Assembly (NCBI GenBank): GCA_016933115.1
Contig: JAFGBL010000016.1
Coordinates: 1 to 37,626 of the forward strand
From: Bacteroidales bacterium
Lineage (GTDB): Bacteria; Bacteroidota; Bacteroidia; Bacteroidales; JAADJA01
Direction of reading: 5' to 3'
DNA length: 37,626 bases
In this document: positions 17,190 through 26,104 of the stretch, one piece after another
Layout of the letters: each line of letters begins with the position of its first letter
How positions within the stretch are numbered: position 1 is the stretch's first letter
Notes under the pieces: generated by a model
The model's database searches: none
The model's input: only the letters and a program-made list of their open reading frames with translations
What the model was told of the DNA's origin: nothing
Translations under genes and position numbers: made by a program

Positions 17190-18785
17190 CTAGAATCCGT
17201 TCAAGTCCATCAAAACCGTAGGCAACAGCAACAGCCAGCCAACAATAATCAGGATGACCATGAAGGGAATGATCCATTTTACCCATTTATCATAGGGGAT
17301 TTTAGCAACGCCGAGGGATCCGATCAGTACACCCGAAGTGGGCGTGATCATGTTCGTGAAACCATCGCCAAACTGAAATGCCATTACCGTAGCCTGACGT
17401 GAAAGCCCTACCAGGTCGCTAAAAGGAGCCATCACAGGCATGGTAAGAGCTGCCTTAGCCGATCCTGAGGGGATGATCACGTTGATGAAAGTTTGTATCA
17501 CATACATCACACTAACAGTGCCGGTTTTTCCCAATCCTTCCATCGCACCGCTCACCTTGAACAGTATGGTATCGATAATCTTACCGTCTTCCAGGATTAC
17601 AAGGATACCACCGGCAAGTCCCACCACCAGTGCTGCAGAAAGAATATCTTTCACACCTTCGAGGAAAAGTTTTGTGATGCTATTGGCATCATTACCCATA
17701 GCCATACCACTGAAAATACCCATGGCGAAAAACAATGCGGCAATTTCCATAATATACCAACCATATCCCATCACGCCGATGATGAGGAAAAGGATAGTAA
17801 ATCCCAGGAGGCTAAGGATAAAAAAGTGATATGATTTACGAAGGGTAAGAAAACCGGCCAGTGCAAAGAGTACAGTGGCTGCCGGAATTGCAGGAATAAC
17901 CGTGGATGCATTTCCTATTTTTAAAGATGATGTCGGAAAATTAAATGAAAAAATGATCAAACCCGTAAGGATTATCAGATAGGAGACCCAGGACATGAGA
18001 AAAGTTTTATATTCTAATGATTCCACGTCGGAACTGCCACGTTTGCGCCAGTATTCATCCAATTTAAACATGGGAGAACGTTCGGGTTTTTCCTTGACCC
18101 GGTGTGCATACCACAAAACAAATGTGATCCCAATGGAGTTGATGACCAGCCAGCAAAGCAGCCGGTATTCGAAACCTGAAAACAGCGGCAGATCTGCAAT
18201 ACCCTGTGCAATACCTATGGTGAACGGATTGAGCACCGCCGAGGCAAAGCCCAGATGAGCCGCCACGTAAACCATACAAACGCCCACTATGGAATCGTAA
18301 CCCATAGAAATGGCCAATGGTACAAGAATAATGATAAAAGCAATGGTCTCTTCACTCATCCCGAATACGGCTCCGAATATCGAGAACATCACCATTACCA
18401 GTACGATGATGATGTTATTAACTCCAAGTATTTTTATAAATCGCACGTGTTCCAGCTTTTGGGTGAATTTTAAAAAAGTAAAAATTCCCACATCAATGGC
18501 TTTGCTAGCATTCATGATCCAAAAGGCTCCACCAATCATCAGGATAAAAACAATGATCCCCGACTGCCTTTCAAAGCCTTTAAAAAGAGCTGAAAAAACA
18601 TGCCATGTCTGGTGGTTTCTTTCAACGTAATGAAATGAATCCTTGTCGATCACCGTACGTTCGAAGCCATTGGCCTCGATGGTTTTCCGATCGAACTCAC
18701 CACCGGGAATAATCCATGTTAAAACAGCAGCAAAAACAATGATATAAAATATGATGACGTATGTGTGTGGAATTTTTTTGAACAT
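17190..18785 (-). CDS. YfcC/DcuC-family membrane carrier
   Basis: A 531-aa polytopic membrane protein of the YfcC/C4-dicarboxylate anaerobic carrier type, with about 12 hydrophobic helices. Recognisable family segments are IPHTYVIIFYIIVFAAVLTW at the start, GVFGMSEETIAF-like FGAVFGMSEETIAF, and near the end IIPSGSAKAALTMPVMAPFS, DLVGLSRQATVMAFQFGDGF and TPTSGVLIGSL. Members are proposed to carry short-chain fatty acids, basic amino acids or dicarboxylates; the substrate cannot be given here. An in-frame ATG at 18833 would add 16 residues overlapping the upstream gene, but the promoter motif at 18805-18833 and the N-terminal helix both favour M-F-K-K-I-P-H at 18785. Confidence 0.87.
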   Translation of the reverse strand: MFKKIPHTYVIIFYIIVFAAVLTWIIPGGEFDRKTIEANGFERTVIDKDSFHYVERNHQTWHVFSALFKGFERQSGIIVFILMIGGAFWIMNASKAIDVGIFTFLKFTQKLEHVRFIKILGVNNIIIVLVMVMFSIFGAVFGMSEETIAFIIILVPLAISMGYDSIVGVCMVYVAAHLGFASAVLNPFTIGIAQGIADLPLFSGFEYRLLCWLVINSIGITFVLWYAHRVKEKPERSPMFKLDEYWRKRGSSDVESLEYKTFLMSWVSYLIILTGLIIFSFNFPTSSLKIGNASTVIPAIPAATVLFALAGFLTLRKSYHFFILSLLGFTILFLIIGVMGYGWYIMEIAALFFAMGIFSGMAMGNDANSITKLFLEGVKDILSAALVVGLAGGILVILEDGKIIDTILFKVSGAMEGLGKTGTVSVMYVIQTFINVIIPSGSAKAALTMPVMAPFSDLVGLSRQATVMAFQFGDGFTNMITPTSGVLIGSLGVAKIPYDKWVKWIIPFMVILIIVGWLLLLPTVLMDLNGF

Positions 18786-18804
18786 ATCCGGATCGTTGTT
18801 CAGG

Positions 18805-18833
18805 CAAAAATAGAAAATATTGCAAGCAATCAA
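18805..18833 (-). promoter_or_regulatory. Promoter candidate for the YfcC-type gene
   Basis: TTG (18833-18831), 18 nt, TATTTTTG (18812-18805) on the minus strand, close to the TTTG-N19-TAnnTTTG consensus. Expected start near 18798 leaves a very short leader to the ATG at 18785. It overlaps the end of the metallophosphoesterase gene. Confidence 0.5.
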
Positions 18834-19984
18834 CCCACAAATCGCAACCGGATATAAACGACTTCAGGCCGGTTGCCGATCCGAACAGGTGGCCCCCAAC
18901 CTCCAACGCCGCAGGAGACATACACGTGGGTATTGCCCTTTTGTTTGTATCCCCAGCTAACTTCGTAAATGGCTTTGGTGATATAATTCAGCGGCCACAT
19001 TTGTCCATGATGGGTATGCCCGGATAGGGTGAGATCAACACCCTGTTTCTCTTTTTCATCCAGTTCAAAAGGCTGATGATCGAGGAGGATCACTGGTTTA
19101 GAGCGATCCACATTGAACAATACATCAGAAATATTTTTCCGGTCTCTGCCTGAAAAACGTGGCCGGTCGCGGTCTTCACGTCCGACAATATAAAATTGCC
19201 CATTAATGAGTTTGGATGTATCACGGATCATTTTAATACCGTGTTCGGTGAGGTATTTTACGGCAGATTCGGCACCACCTATGTATTCATGGTTTCCGGT
19301 GATGCCATAAACCCCAAGAGGAGCCTTTAATTTATTCAATGAATCCCCCAGATTGTGGCGTATGACAGGAGCTAAATCCTCATCCACCACATCGCCACCC
19401 AGAAGGATAATATCCGGGTTCAGTGAATTAATTTTATTCACTATTTGATTTGTACGCCTCGGACCGATAACCGTCCCTAAATGGATATCCGAAGCAAAAG
19501 CAATGGTCAGTTCCTTTAAGCCCTCAACCTTTTTATTGATAACAAGATCAAGCTTTTTAATACGGGGTGTAATACTGCTTATGTATCCCGACAGGATGAG
19601 CACACCGATAAAAATGGAAGCACCTGTAAAAAGTTGTTTTTTAAAGACCAGAGTTTTGGTATATTCAGGTAAAAACGGGACAATATAATTTGCCAGTCTT
19701 ACTAAGTCGATGGCAATGGCTATCAACAGGAAATAGAAAAATGCTGCCAGCCAAAATGAGCCAATCCATGTTAAAATATCGGTTACCGTTGACAGCCAGA
19801 TGCGTTCCAGAAACCTGGCAGCGGCATAGGATAAGGATAAGAATATGAAGGCCGTGTTAAACCACAAGCGTCCGTTGGTCCCCCTTGGAAAAGCCTGTAT
19901 CCCTTTGGTGTAGATATACCAACTTAGTAAAAAGAAAATCGTGAAAACCGTACCGAAGAATATCAGAAATTGGAAACTGCGCAT
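18830..19984 (-). CDS. Membrane-anchored metallophosphoesterase
   Basis: A 384-aa protein of the YkuE/YaeI-like group. Four hydrophobic segments occupy about residues 5-25, 43-58, 72-95 and 117-137. The calcineurin-like catalytic domain begins at about 155. Metal ligands are visible: D166 and H168 (SDIHLG), D198 (GGDVVDED), N231 and H232 (GNHEY), a further H in LLDHQPF (H303), and H323/H325 (SGHTHHGQ). Related enzymes act on phospholipid or nucleotide phosphodiesters at the membrane; UDP-diacylglucosamine hydrolysis is one known role of the wider group, but the substrate here is unknown. It is transcribed before the YfcC-type gene. Confidence 0.9.
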   Translation of the reverse strand: MRSFQFLIFFGTVFTIFFLLSWYIYTKGIQAFPRGTNGRLWFNTAFIFLSLSYAAARFLERIWLSTVTDILTWIGSFWLAAFFYFLLIAIAIDLVRLANYIVPFLPEYTKTLVFKKQLFTGASIFIGVLILSGYISSITPRIKKLDLVINKKVEGLKELTIAFASDIHLGTVIGPRRTNQIVNKINSLNPDIILLGGDVVDEDLAPVIRHNLGDSLNKLKAPLGVYGITGNHEYIGGAESAVKYLTEHGIKMIRDTSKLINGQFYIVGREDRDRPRFSGRDRKNISDVLFNVDRSKPVILLDHQPFELDEKEKQGVDLTLSGHTHHGQMWPLNYITKAIYEVSWGYKQKGNTHVYVSCGVGGWGPPVRIGNRPEVVYIRLRFVG

Positions 19985-20020
19985 ATCCGAGCTTTAAGGA
20001 ATATTAACAACCTTCCTATC

Positions 20021-20034
20021 GAATTGATCAATTC
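20021..20034. repeat. 14-bp perfect palindrome GAATTGATCAATTC
   Basis: A perfect palindrome in the 72-nt gap between the C69 peptidase stop and the metallophosphoesterase start. It lies about 37 nt upstream of the latter's ATG on the minus strand, a fit position for a dimeric regulator site, but no T-run follows and it is too short for a terminator. Confidence 0.4.
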
Positions 20035-20056
20035 TATATTAGAAATTTTATATCGG

Positions 20057-21688
20057 TTAGAATTTCTCATCATACTTCGTCCAAAGAAAATCACCAAGTT
20101 CCCAGGCTTTTTTCACCACTTTATTTCCCCATTCATCCGTATAACCGGTCAGGAAATCAATTGTTTTTTGAGGATTATCTGCCTCAAACATTTCCAGGGC
20201 CATTGTTTCGATTTTTCTCTGATTATCGAAAAGTTCCTTTTGCCAGGGAACCCAAACGGCATCGAGGTCGTGGCGCATATCGCCCCAGCGCTGAGCGGCC
20301 AGCGTTCCCAGCCGGTTGAAAGCCCACCAGGCCGATTCGCGTGAAAACCCGTTCACACGGCCGGGGGTTTTATACGGTGAGGGCAGATCCGTCACGGAGC
20401 AATACACCGGTACATAAATGGAATTGGCTACATTGTCCATTGCCAGCCAAACCACCCCGCCAATCTCATCCGGCAGGTCGGCACGACACTGAATGATGGT
20501 GGCGTACATGGTGTACCAGCGGGCAATGGTGCGCTCACCAAGGAAGGTAATCTTACCCGTTTTTTCATCCACGCTGTACCATCCGCCATGAACATTTTGA
20601 ATATTCAATTGATCGTATGGCATGAAAGGATTAGCCAATGGCGAGACAATTGTTTTTCCGTCCCTGTCTGTAGTTGTAATAAGCCGAGTCATATCATATG
20701 GCGTTCCCTCATAATAATCTCTGAAAACATTGACCATATCCTGCAGGCTGACCTGTTTATCGGGTTTAACAGAAAAAGGGAAATCCTTATCATCCGGATT
20801 AAAATGTTGCGATGGAGCCAGTAAATCGAACACCCGCCATTCGCGGCGACGAGCAGCCACCGATTCGCGGCTGTGCGGCGCATAGGCATAGCAAAATTGA
20901 AAATGGTCCTTATCGCCATTCCACCACCCGTTTTCTTCAGCCATATTGTACACATTGTCCGAAGCCATGAAATAATCTTTATCTTTCAGATCGATGTATT
21001 TGATGGTGCTGGCGTTGGCATTCACGGCGATGTGATCGTCGGGAACACGTTGAGCAGCCCACACAGCTCCTACTTTTCCTTTACCCGGGCCAACGATCTC
21101 AAAATGCCAAACTTCGTTTTTATCTGCAATGGTCAGACATTCACCAGCATCGTTCCAGCCGTATTTTTTAGTCAGTTCATTTGCCATGTTGATGGCTTCG
21201 CGGGCGGTTGAGCAACGCTCCAACATCAACTGACACAAGCGCTGACAATCGATCAAGCCTTCATCCGATTGCAACTCCTCCCGGCCACCGAAAGTGGATT
21301 CGCCCATGGCCAGTTGTTTTTCATTTAAACAAGGATAAGCCGTATTTACATACGCCCAGGTATTTTCGACCTGTGGAATCTCACCGATCGGTTTGTGTGC
21401 ATAGGCAGGCATGGCCAGTGAATCTGCGGAAACACGTTTGTACATGGTCATGGTTTCACCTGGTTTATGGGTTTTGGCCGGTTGAATATCAATCCAGGAA
21501 CGCGTACGGTGGCTGTCGTCGGTGTGGGAGGTCATTACTGAACCGTCGCTGCTGGCTTTTTTACCCACTGTAATAGAAGTACAACCATCCGGGAATCCGC
21601 CTTCCCAATCGGATTTATCGACCTGGGCATTTGTTGTTTGAAAAAATAATAGTGCAATTAAGACAAAAGAAAAATTTGATTTTAACAT
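20057..21688 (-). CDS. Exported C69-family dipeptidase
   Basis: A 543-aa N-terminal-nucleophile peptidase of MEROPS family C69 (PepD type). A Sec signal peptide covers about 1-22 (ends TTNAQ). After a short propeptide comes the nucleophile C36 in FPDGCTSITVGKKASSDGSV, followed by the family pattern MTSHTDDSHRTRSW. Further conserved blocks are GESTFGGREEL, TKKYGWNDAGECLTIAD and NEVWHFEIVGPGKGKVGAVW. Such enzymes cleave dipeptides, often with broad specificity, in the periplasm or outside the cell; Porphyromonas and Bacteroides have close relatives. The GNAT gene lies 11 nt upstream on the same strand, so the two are probably co-transcribed. Confidence 0.92.
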   Translation of the reverse strand: MLKSNFSFVLIALLFFQTTNAQVDKSDWEGGFPDGCTSITVGKKASSDGSVMTSHTDDSHRTRSWIDIQPAKTHKPGETMTMYKRVSADSLAMPAYAHKPIGEIPQVENTWAYVNTAYPCLNEKQLAMGESTFGGREELQSDEGLIDCQRLCQLMLERCSTAREAINMANELTKKYGWNDAGECLTIADKNEVWHFEIVGPGKGKVGAVWAAQRVPDDHIAVNANASTIKYIDLKDKDYFMASDNVYNMAEENGWWNGDKDHFQFCYAYAPHSRESVAARRREWRVFDLLAPSQHFNPDDKDFPFSVKPDKQVSLQDMVNVFRDYYEGTPYDMTRLITTTDRDGKTIVSPLANPFMPYDQLNIQNVHGGWYSVDEKTGKITFLGERTIARWYTMYATIIQCRADLPDEIGGVVWLAMDNVANSIYVPVYCSVTDLPSPYKTPGRVNGFSRESAWWAFNRLGTLAAQRWGDMRHDLDAVWVPWQKELFDNQRKIETMALEMFEADNPQKTIDFLTGYTDEWGNKVVKKAWELGDFLWTKYDEKF

Positions 21689-21699
21689 ATCTAAAATAT

Positions 21700-22149
21700 T
21701 TATTTATTCCATTCGAACAGCCGGTAATGGCTCGATTCCATCCCGACTTTTTCATATGCTTTTTGGGCAATTGTATTGTGCTGGTCGACATAAAGCTTGA
21801 TGCCAACATAAACACCGGAATTAATCACTTTGTTCTTGACAAAATCAAACATCATCCTGAAAATGCCCTTTTTCCTGTAATCCGGGATCACATACAACGA
21901 TTGTATCCAAAGGAAATAGCCGTTTCGCCAGTCGCTCCACTCGGGAGTGAGCAGCATGGAAGCGATAATATTTCTATTTCCCTCAGCAACAATATAAAAA
22001 CCTTTTGACGAATCATTCATGACTGCATTCACACCGGCTTCAACCTTCACGCTGTTCAATTCAAGGTTTTCGGTTTCCAACGCCATTTTATGCTGAAAAA
22101 CAGCGATCATTTTTAAATCATTTTGAAACGCTTCACGGATACTGATCAT
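21700..22149 (-). CDS. GNAT-family N-acetyltransferase
   Basis: A 149-aa single-domain GNAT. The N-terminal strand MISIREAFQNDL, the VAEGNRNIIASMLL strand, and motif A (LYVIPDYRKKGIFRMMFDFV, acetyl-CoA pyrophosphate loop at about residues 91-96) are recognisable. The C-terminal pattern ends with NTIAQKAYEKVGMESS. The motif A loop reads R-K-K-G-I-F rather than the usual R-x-x-G-x-G/A, an acceptable variant. The substrate is unknown. It is first in a pair with the C69 dipeptidase gene, 11 nt apart. Confidence 0.88.
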   Translation of the reverse strand: MISIREAFQNDLKMIAVFQHKMALETENLELNSVKVEAGVNAVMNDSSKGFYIVAEGNRNIIASMLLTPEWSDWRNGYFLWIQSLYVIPDYRKKGIFRMMFDFVKNKVINSGVYVGIKLYVDQHNTIAQKAYEKVGMESSHYRLFEWNK

Positions 22150-22171
22150 AAAACAGATTTACTAATCCCAA

Positions 22172-22179
22172 CAAATCTA
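22172..22179 (-). promoter_or_regulatory. Candidate -7 element for the GNAT-peptidase pair
   Basis: TAGATTTG on the minus strand fits TAnnTTTG, 23 nt before the GNAT ATG. No TTTG at the ideal upstream spacing. Confidence 0.35.
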
Positions 22180-22204
22180 AGGATATTTTATAACCTTGAC
22201 GGAT

Positions 22205-23677
22205 TTATTGCTTGATAAATTTGCCGGTCAAGGTAATCTTGTCGTTCGTGAAATAAACCAAATATACTCCGGCATCGAGTGAAGTAATATTTAAATGATA
22301 TGTTTGAGTAACATTTTGCTCACTGACTATTTTACCGGATGCATTAAAAATAAGCACCTTTCCAATTCCTGCCGCATATTCAGGCAAATTGATCGAAATA
22401 TAATTGCTGGCCGGATTGGGGAATATTTCCAGCACCGGAGTATGGGAATTCACTACCAAAACCCTGGTGACGTAATCTTTAATAGGCAGATAATCTATAA
22501 TCCCAAGTGTTTCATCATCATAATAATCAAAAATAACTGCAGCCACAGTATCAAGATTGTAAGAACCCCAATAATTGTTTTCGGCAAATATATCGTTCGG
22601 TGTATTGTTATAAAGCGCATAGGTTACACCTTCGTTTCCATTGTTATAAATAATATTTCCTCCGGGATTGATTGTATCCGGTTCCACTTGTCCCATGTTA
22701 GGCAGGGCGTTTCCGGTATTCGTTATTCCCCACAGGTTCCCGTAAATCTCATTACCAACAACCATTGAAGTATTGGATGTTCCGCCCCAGAAATTGATAC
22801 CGCTACCACCCTGCAAGGGAAGGTTTTCAATGTTGTTGTCTGCCAGTATATTGTTCGATATCACGGTATTTATATCATAACCATAAGCAGTTATCCCATA
22901 CCGGTTATTTTTGATCACGTTTCCATCAATGATGCAACTTACGCTTCCACCCGCCAGGGTTGTGACCGCAATACCACCGGCTCTGTCGTAAAAACCATCG
23001 ATCACGTTATTCAGAATCTGAATATCGGTTCCAGGGTCAGAAGGCCCCAAATTGACCTGGGGCATATTGGTATTAGCCGTGTTGTTGCGATAAATCCAAT
23101 TTCCCGAAATATATGGGGAACATCCGCCATTGGCCGGAGATAGAATGGCCGGGCCTTCATTCAGGAATATATCGCAGTCAATGATCACCGGGTTGCAATT
23201 AAAAAGATCTATGGCTCCTGTTGAATTCGATTTATTGTTTTTACGGATTTTACATCCTTCAAAACGAACATCCGATTCGACGAGTTCGATACCTCCGCCG
23301 AATTCAATGGTACAGTTTTCAAAAAAAGAAGCATTGGAATTTTCAAACCTGAACCCCAGGTAATTTTGCATTGTGTCGACCGCTGAAATCATTAATTCTT
23401 CGGGAGATTGAACTTGCATCGCTCCTTTTATTGTAATTAATTTTTGGCTAAAAATTTTAATTGTTTCATCCGAAATGATCCGAACCGTATCAAATTCAGA
23501 AATTATTAAATTATCATGGATATAATAAACATTCCCTTCAAGTGTAACTGCGCCTTCCGAGTTGTATACCAGGTCATCGAGGTCCCATGTTACACCTGAA
23601 TTTGGAGTTATGTACTGGCCGTTTGTAACTAAACACCAAATTATTAAAACGAGAACTAAAGCAGATTTCTTTATCAT
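22205..23677 (-). CDS. Right-handed beta-helix protein with T9SS sorting domain
   Basis: A 490-aa secreted protein. The signal peptide is about residues 1-20 (ends TNGQ). Residues of about 90-380 show parallel beta-helix (pectate-lyase-like/NosD-like) coils with repeated N-x-I and G-N-x-I patterns, e.g. IISGN-like SPYISGNWIYRNN, IDGNVIKNNRYGITAYG and VVGNEIYGNLWGI. Residues 417-490 are a type A T9SS C-terminal domain: FPNPASNYISI, VLIFNASGKIV, then LDAGVYLVYF and a short basic end (KFIKQ). T9SS cargo with this domain is carried across the outer membrane and usually fixed to lipopolysaccharide or released. A carbohydrate-binding or polysaccharide-lyase role is plausible, but no catalytic set can be assigned. 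Confidence 0.88.
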   Translation of the reverse strand: MIKKSALVLVLIIWCLVTNGQYITPNSGVTWDLDDLVYNSEGAVTLEGNVYYIHDNLIISEFDTVRIISDETIKIFSQKLITIKGAMQVQSPEELMISAVDTMQNYLGFRFENSNASFFENCTIEFGGGIELVESDVRFEGCKIRKNNKSNSTGAIDLFNCNPVIIDCDIFLNEGPAILSPANGGCSPYISGNWIYRNNTANTNMPQVNLGPSDPGTDIQILNNVIDGFYDRAGGIAVTTLAGGSVSCIIDGNVIKNNRYGITAYGYDINTVISNNILADNNIENLPLQGGSGINFWGGTSNTSMVVGNEIYGNLWGITNTGNALPNMGQVEPDTINPGGNIIYNNGNEGVTYALYNNTPNDIFAENNYWGSYNLDTVAAVIFDYYDDETLGIIDYLPIKDYVTRVLVVNSHTPVLEIFPNPASNYISINLPEYAAGIGKVLIFNASGKIVSEQNVTQTYHLNITSLDAGVYLVYFTNDKITLTGKFIKQ

Positions 23678-23684
23678 TTAATAC

Positions 23685-23710
23685 TATTTTTGTCGTTGAC
23701 TTAACAACGA
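23685..23710 (+). promoter_or_regulatory. -7 element with adjoining inverted repeat upstream of the PurF-like gene
   Basis: TATTTTTG (23685-23692) fits TAnnTTTG on the plus strand. It is followed at once by the inverted repeat TCGTTG-ACTTAA-CAACGA (23693-23710), which would cover the transcription start, a classical repressor position. The gap also serves the divergent beta-helix gene. No TTTG is seen at the ideal -33 distance. Confidence 0.35.
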
Positions 23711-23752
23711 AGTTACTAAAATAGACTGAAATGATGTTTAAAATACATCCGG

Positions 23753-25654
23753 ATGAGCGAGTTAATTAAACACGAATGCGGTATTGCCTTTATCCGTCTT
23801 TTAAAGCCACTTGAATACTACCTGGCAAAATACGGAACCAGCCTCTATGGTTTGAATAAGCTCCATCTACTGATGCAAAAACAACATAATCGCGGGCAGG
23901 ATGGAGCCGGAATAGCAGGCATCAAGCTCAATATGAAGCCCGGACAGAGTTATATCAATAGAATCCGATCAAACTCAGAAACACCGATAAAAGACATATT
24001 CAACCAGATTTATGATAAAATTGCAGAAATCAATTCTGCTAATCCCAAACGGCTGAATGATGTGCAATGGCTCAAACACAACATGGAATTTACCGGGGAA
24101 TTATTTTTAGGACACCTGCGGTACGGTACCTATGGTAAAAATGAAATGGGAAATCTGCACCCGGTAATCCGGTCGAATAACTGGAAAACAAGGAACCTTG
24201 TACTGGCAGGTAATTTTAATATGACCAATGTGGATGAATTGTTCAACCGGCTCGTAAGTTACGGACAGTATCCGGTAGAAACATCCGATACCATTACCAT
24301 ACTTGAGAAAATTGGACATTTCCTGGATGATGAGAATGAAAGACTTTACAAAAAGCTGAAAAAGAAAGGCTACTCTAAAATTGACAGTACCGAAAAAATA
24401 GCCGCGGAAATTGATATTCCGAAAATTTTAGAAAATTCGGCTGTAAATTGGGATGGTGGCTATGCCATTGCGGGAATGCTTGGCCATGGAGATGCTTTTG
24501 TTATGCGTGATCCGAGTGGCATTCGTCCGGCGTTTTATTACCAGGACGAAGAAGTTGTGGTTGCTACCTCTGAAAGGCCTGTTATTCAAACTGTTTTCGA
24601 AGCTCCGATGGACAAAATCAGGGAACTGAAACCAGGGCATGTGGTGATTGTAAAAAATAATGGTGTGTCGGGTGAGTTCAGGTTCAAGAAACCAACAGAG
24701 AAAAAGTCTTGCTCGTTTGAAAGAATATATTTTTCAAGGGGCACAGACAGGGATATTTACCTGGAAAGAAAAATGTTGGGTAAATTATTGGCATCCCAAA
24801 TTCTGAAAGCAATTGACTTTGACCTGGAGAATACCGTTTTTTCATACATTCCTAATACCGCAGCAGTAGCATTCAGGGGTTTGGCAGAGGAGCTTGACCA
24901 GTTTTGCAATTCACTGAAAAAAGATAAAATCCTTCAACTTAATGGGAAAATCAACCGGAAAAGCCTGGATGAAATTTTCAAACTAAAACCCCGGATCGAA
25001 AAAATCGCAGTGAAGGATGTCAAACTCCGGACATTTATTACCCAGGACACCCAACGAGACGATCTGGTAGGCCATGTTTACGATGTAACATATGGAATTG
25101 TAAGAAAGGGCATTGACAACCTGGTGGTTTTGGACGATTCCATTGTGAGGGGAACTACCTTAAAACAGAGCATTATCCGGATTCTCAATCGACTGGGGCC
25201 TAAAAAGATTATAATTGCATCATCAGCTCCTCAAATCCGCTACCCGGACTGTTATGGCATTGATATGGCAAAACTCAATGATTTTATTGCTTTCAGGGCG
25301 ACCATCGAACTTCTAAAAGATACAGGACAACATCATATCATTAATTCGGTTTATAATAAATGCAAAGCCCAGGAAAATAATCCCAAGGAAGAAATTATTA
25401 ACTACGTTAAGGAAATTTACAGGCCATTTAGTGCCAATGCAATTTCCGATAAAATTGCACAGATGTTGACAACACCAGGAATCCAGTCAGGAATAAAAAT
25501 CATCTATCAAACGATTGAGGACCTTCATGAGGCTATACCGAACCATTTAGGCGATTGGTATTTTACAGGTGATTACCCCACCCCCGGAGGAAATAAAGTG
25601 GTGAACAAATCTTTTATCAATTACATAGAAGGTAAAAATGAACGGGCTTATTGA
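23753..25654 (+). CDS. Long PurF-like amidophosphoribosyltransferase
   Basis: A 633-aa protein with both PurF halves. The glutaminase (class II) half has the nucleophile C9 in HECGIAF, preceded by eight residues that would have to be cleaved, then HNRGQDGAGIAGI (residues 46-58), GHLRYGTYG, and RDPSGIRPAFYY. The phosphoribosyltransferase half has the PRPP loop DDSIVRGTT at 461-469. PurF makes phosphoribosylamine from PRPP and glutamine, the first step of purine synthesis. Ordinary PurF is about 470-500 aa; this one has extra sequence between the halves (about 370-430) and a long C-terminal tail. Bacteroidota commonly have such a long paralog beside canonical purF, so its real role may differ. 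No other purine gene is adjacent. Confidence 0.88.
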   Translation: MSELIKHECGIAFIRLLKPLEYYLAKYGTSLYGLNKLHLLMQKQHNRGQDGAGIAGIKLNMKPGQSYINRIRSNSETPIKDIFNQIYDKIAEINSANPKRLNDVQWLKHNMEFTGELFLGHLRYGTYGKNEMGNLHPVIRSNNWKTRNLVLAGNFNMTNVDELFNRLVSYGQYPVETSDTITILEKIGHFLDDENERLYKKLKKKGYSKIDSTEKIAAEIDIPKILENSAVNWDGGYAIAGMLGHGDAFVMRDPSGIRPAFYYQDEEVVVATSERPVIQTVFEAPMDKIRELKPGHVVIVKNNGVSGEFRFKKPTEKKSCSFERIYFSRGTDRDIYLERKMLGKLLASQILKAIDFDLENTVFSYIPNTAAVAFRGLAEELDQFCNSLKKDKILQLNGKINRKSLDEIFKLKPRIEKIAVKDVKLRTFITQDTQRDDLVGHVYDVTYGIVRKGIDNLVVLDDSIVRGTTLKQSIIRILNRLGPKKIIIASSAPQIRYPDCYGIDMAKLNDFIAFRATIELLKDTGQHHIINSVYNKCKAQENNPKEEIINYVKEIYRPFSANAISDKIAQMLTTPGIQSGIKIIYQTIEDLHEAIPNHLGDWYFTGDYPTPGGNKVVNKSFINYIEGKNERAY

Positions 25655-25685
25655 CGATCAGGTCCGCCTTTTTTTATGACTATTG

Positions 25686-26093
25686 CTAATTGTCACTCTC
25701 AAATTCATCCAGAATTTTCTTCGCCGTCGCCTCAAAGTCCTCTTTTGACAATTCAAGTTTTGGTTTGCTGAAATTAAGCTCATTACCTGTCCCCTGCAAA
25801 GGAACAAGGTGAATATGTGCATGAGGCACATCCAACCCATAAACGATCATACCCAACCGAACGCAATCAATCGCTCTTTCGATGGCCATAGCAACCTTCC
25901 TTGTAAATACAAATAATTCATTGTAGGTCTTTTCATCCAGGTCGAACAAATAATCAATTTCCTTTTTAGGAATTACCAGTGTATGGCCTTTTGCAAGCGG
26001 ATTGATATCAAGGAAAGCGTAAAACCGATCATTTTCAGCTACTTTGTAAGATGGAATTTCCTTGTTTACAATTTTTGAAAATATGGATGCCAT
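25686..26093 (-). CDS. HIT-family nucleotide hydrolase
   Basis: A 135-aa histidine-triad protein. The triad H91-x-H93-x-H95 is in VPHAHIHLVPL, and the N-terminal block IFSKIVNKEIPSYKV with FLDINPLAKGHTLVIPK is typical of the Hint/HinT branch, which hydrolyses adenosine phosphoramidates and aminoacyl-AMP. The length is usual. It follows greA by 11 nt on the same strand, an arrangement common in Bacteroidota, and ends convergently 31 nt from the PurF-like gene. Confidence 0.93.
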   Translation of the reverse strand: MASIFSKIVNKEIPSYKVAENDRFYAFLDINPLAKGHTLVIPKKEIDYLFDLDEKTYNELFVFTRKVAMAIERAIDCVRLGMIVYGLDVPHAHIHLVPLQGTGNELNFSKPKLELSKEDFEATAKKILDEFESDN

Positions 26094-26104
26094 AGTCTTA
26101 AAAA

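Noticed and set aside
20041-20067. AGAAATT...AATTTCT inverted repeat at the C69 peptidase stop
   Set aside because: Seven AT-rich pairs with a 13-nt loop and no T-run; likely chance in AT-rich DNA.
25655-25685. T-run (TTTTTTT) after the PurF-like stop taken as a terminator
   Set aside because: The bases before the T-run form only a 3-bp stem (GGC...GCC) with a large loop; not stable enough to call.
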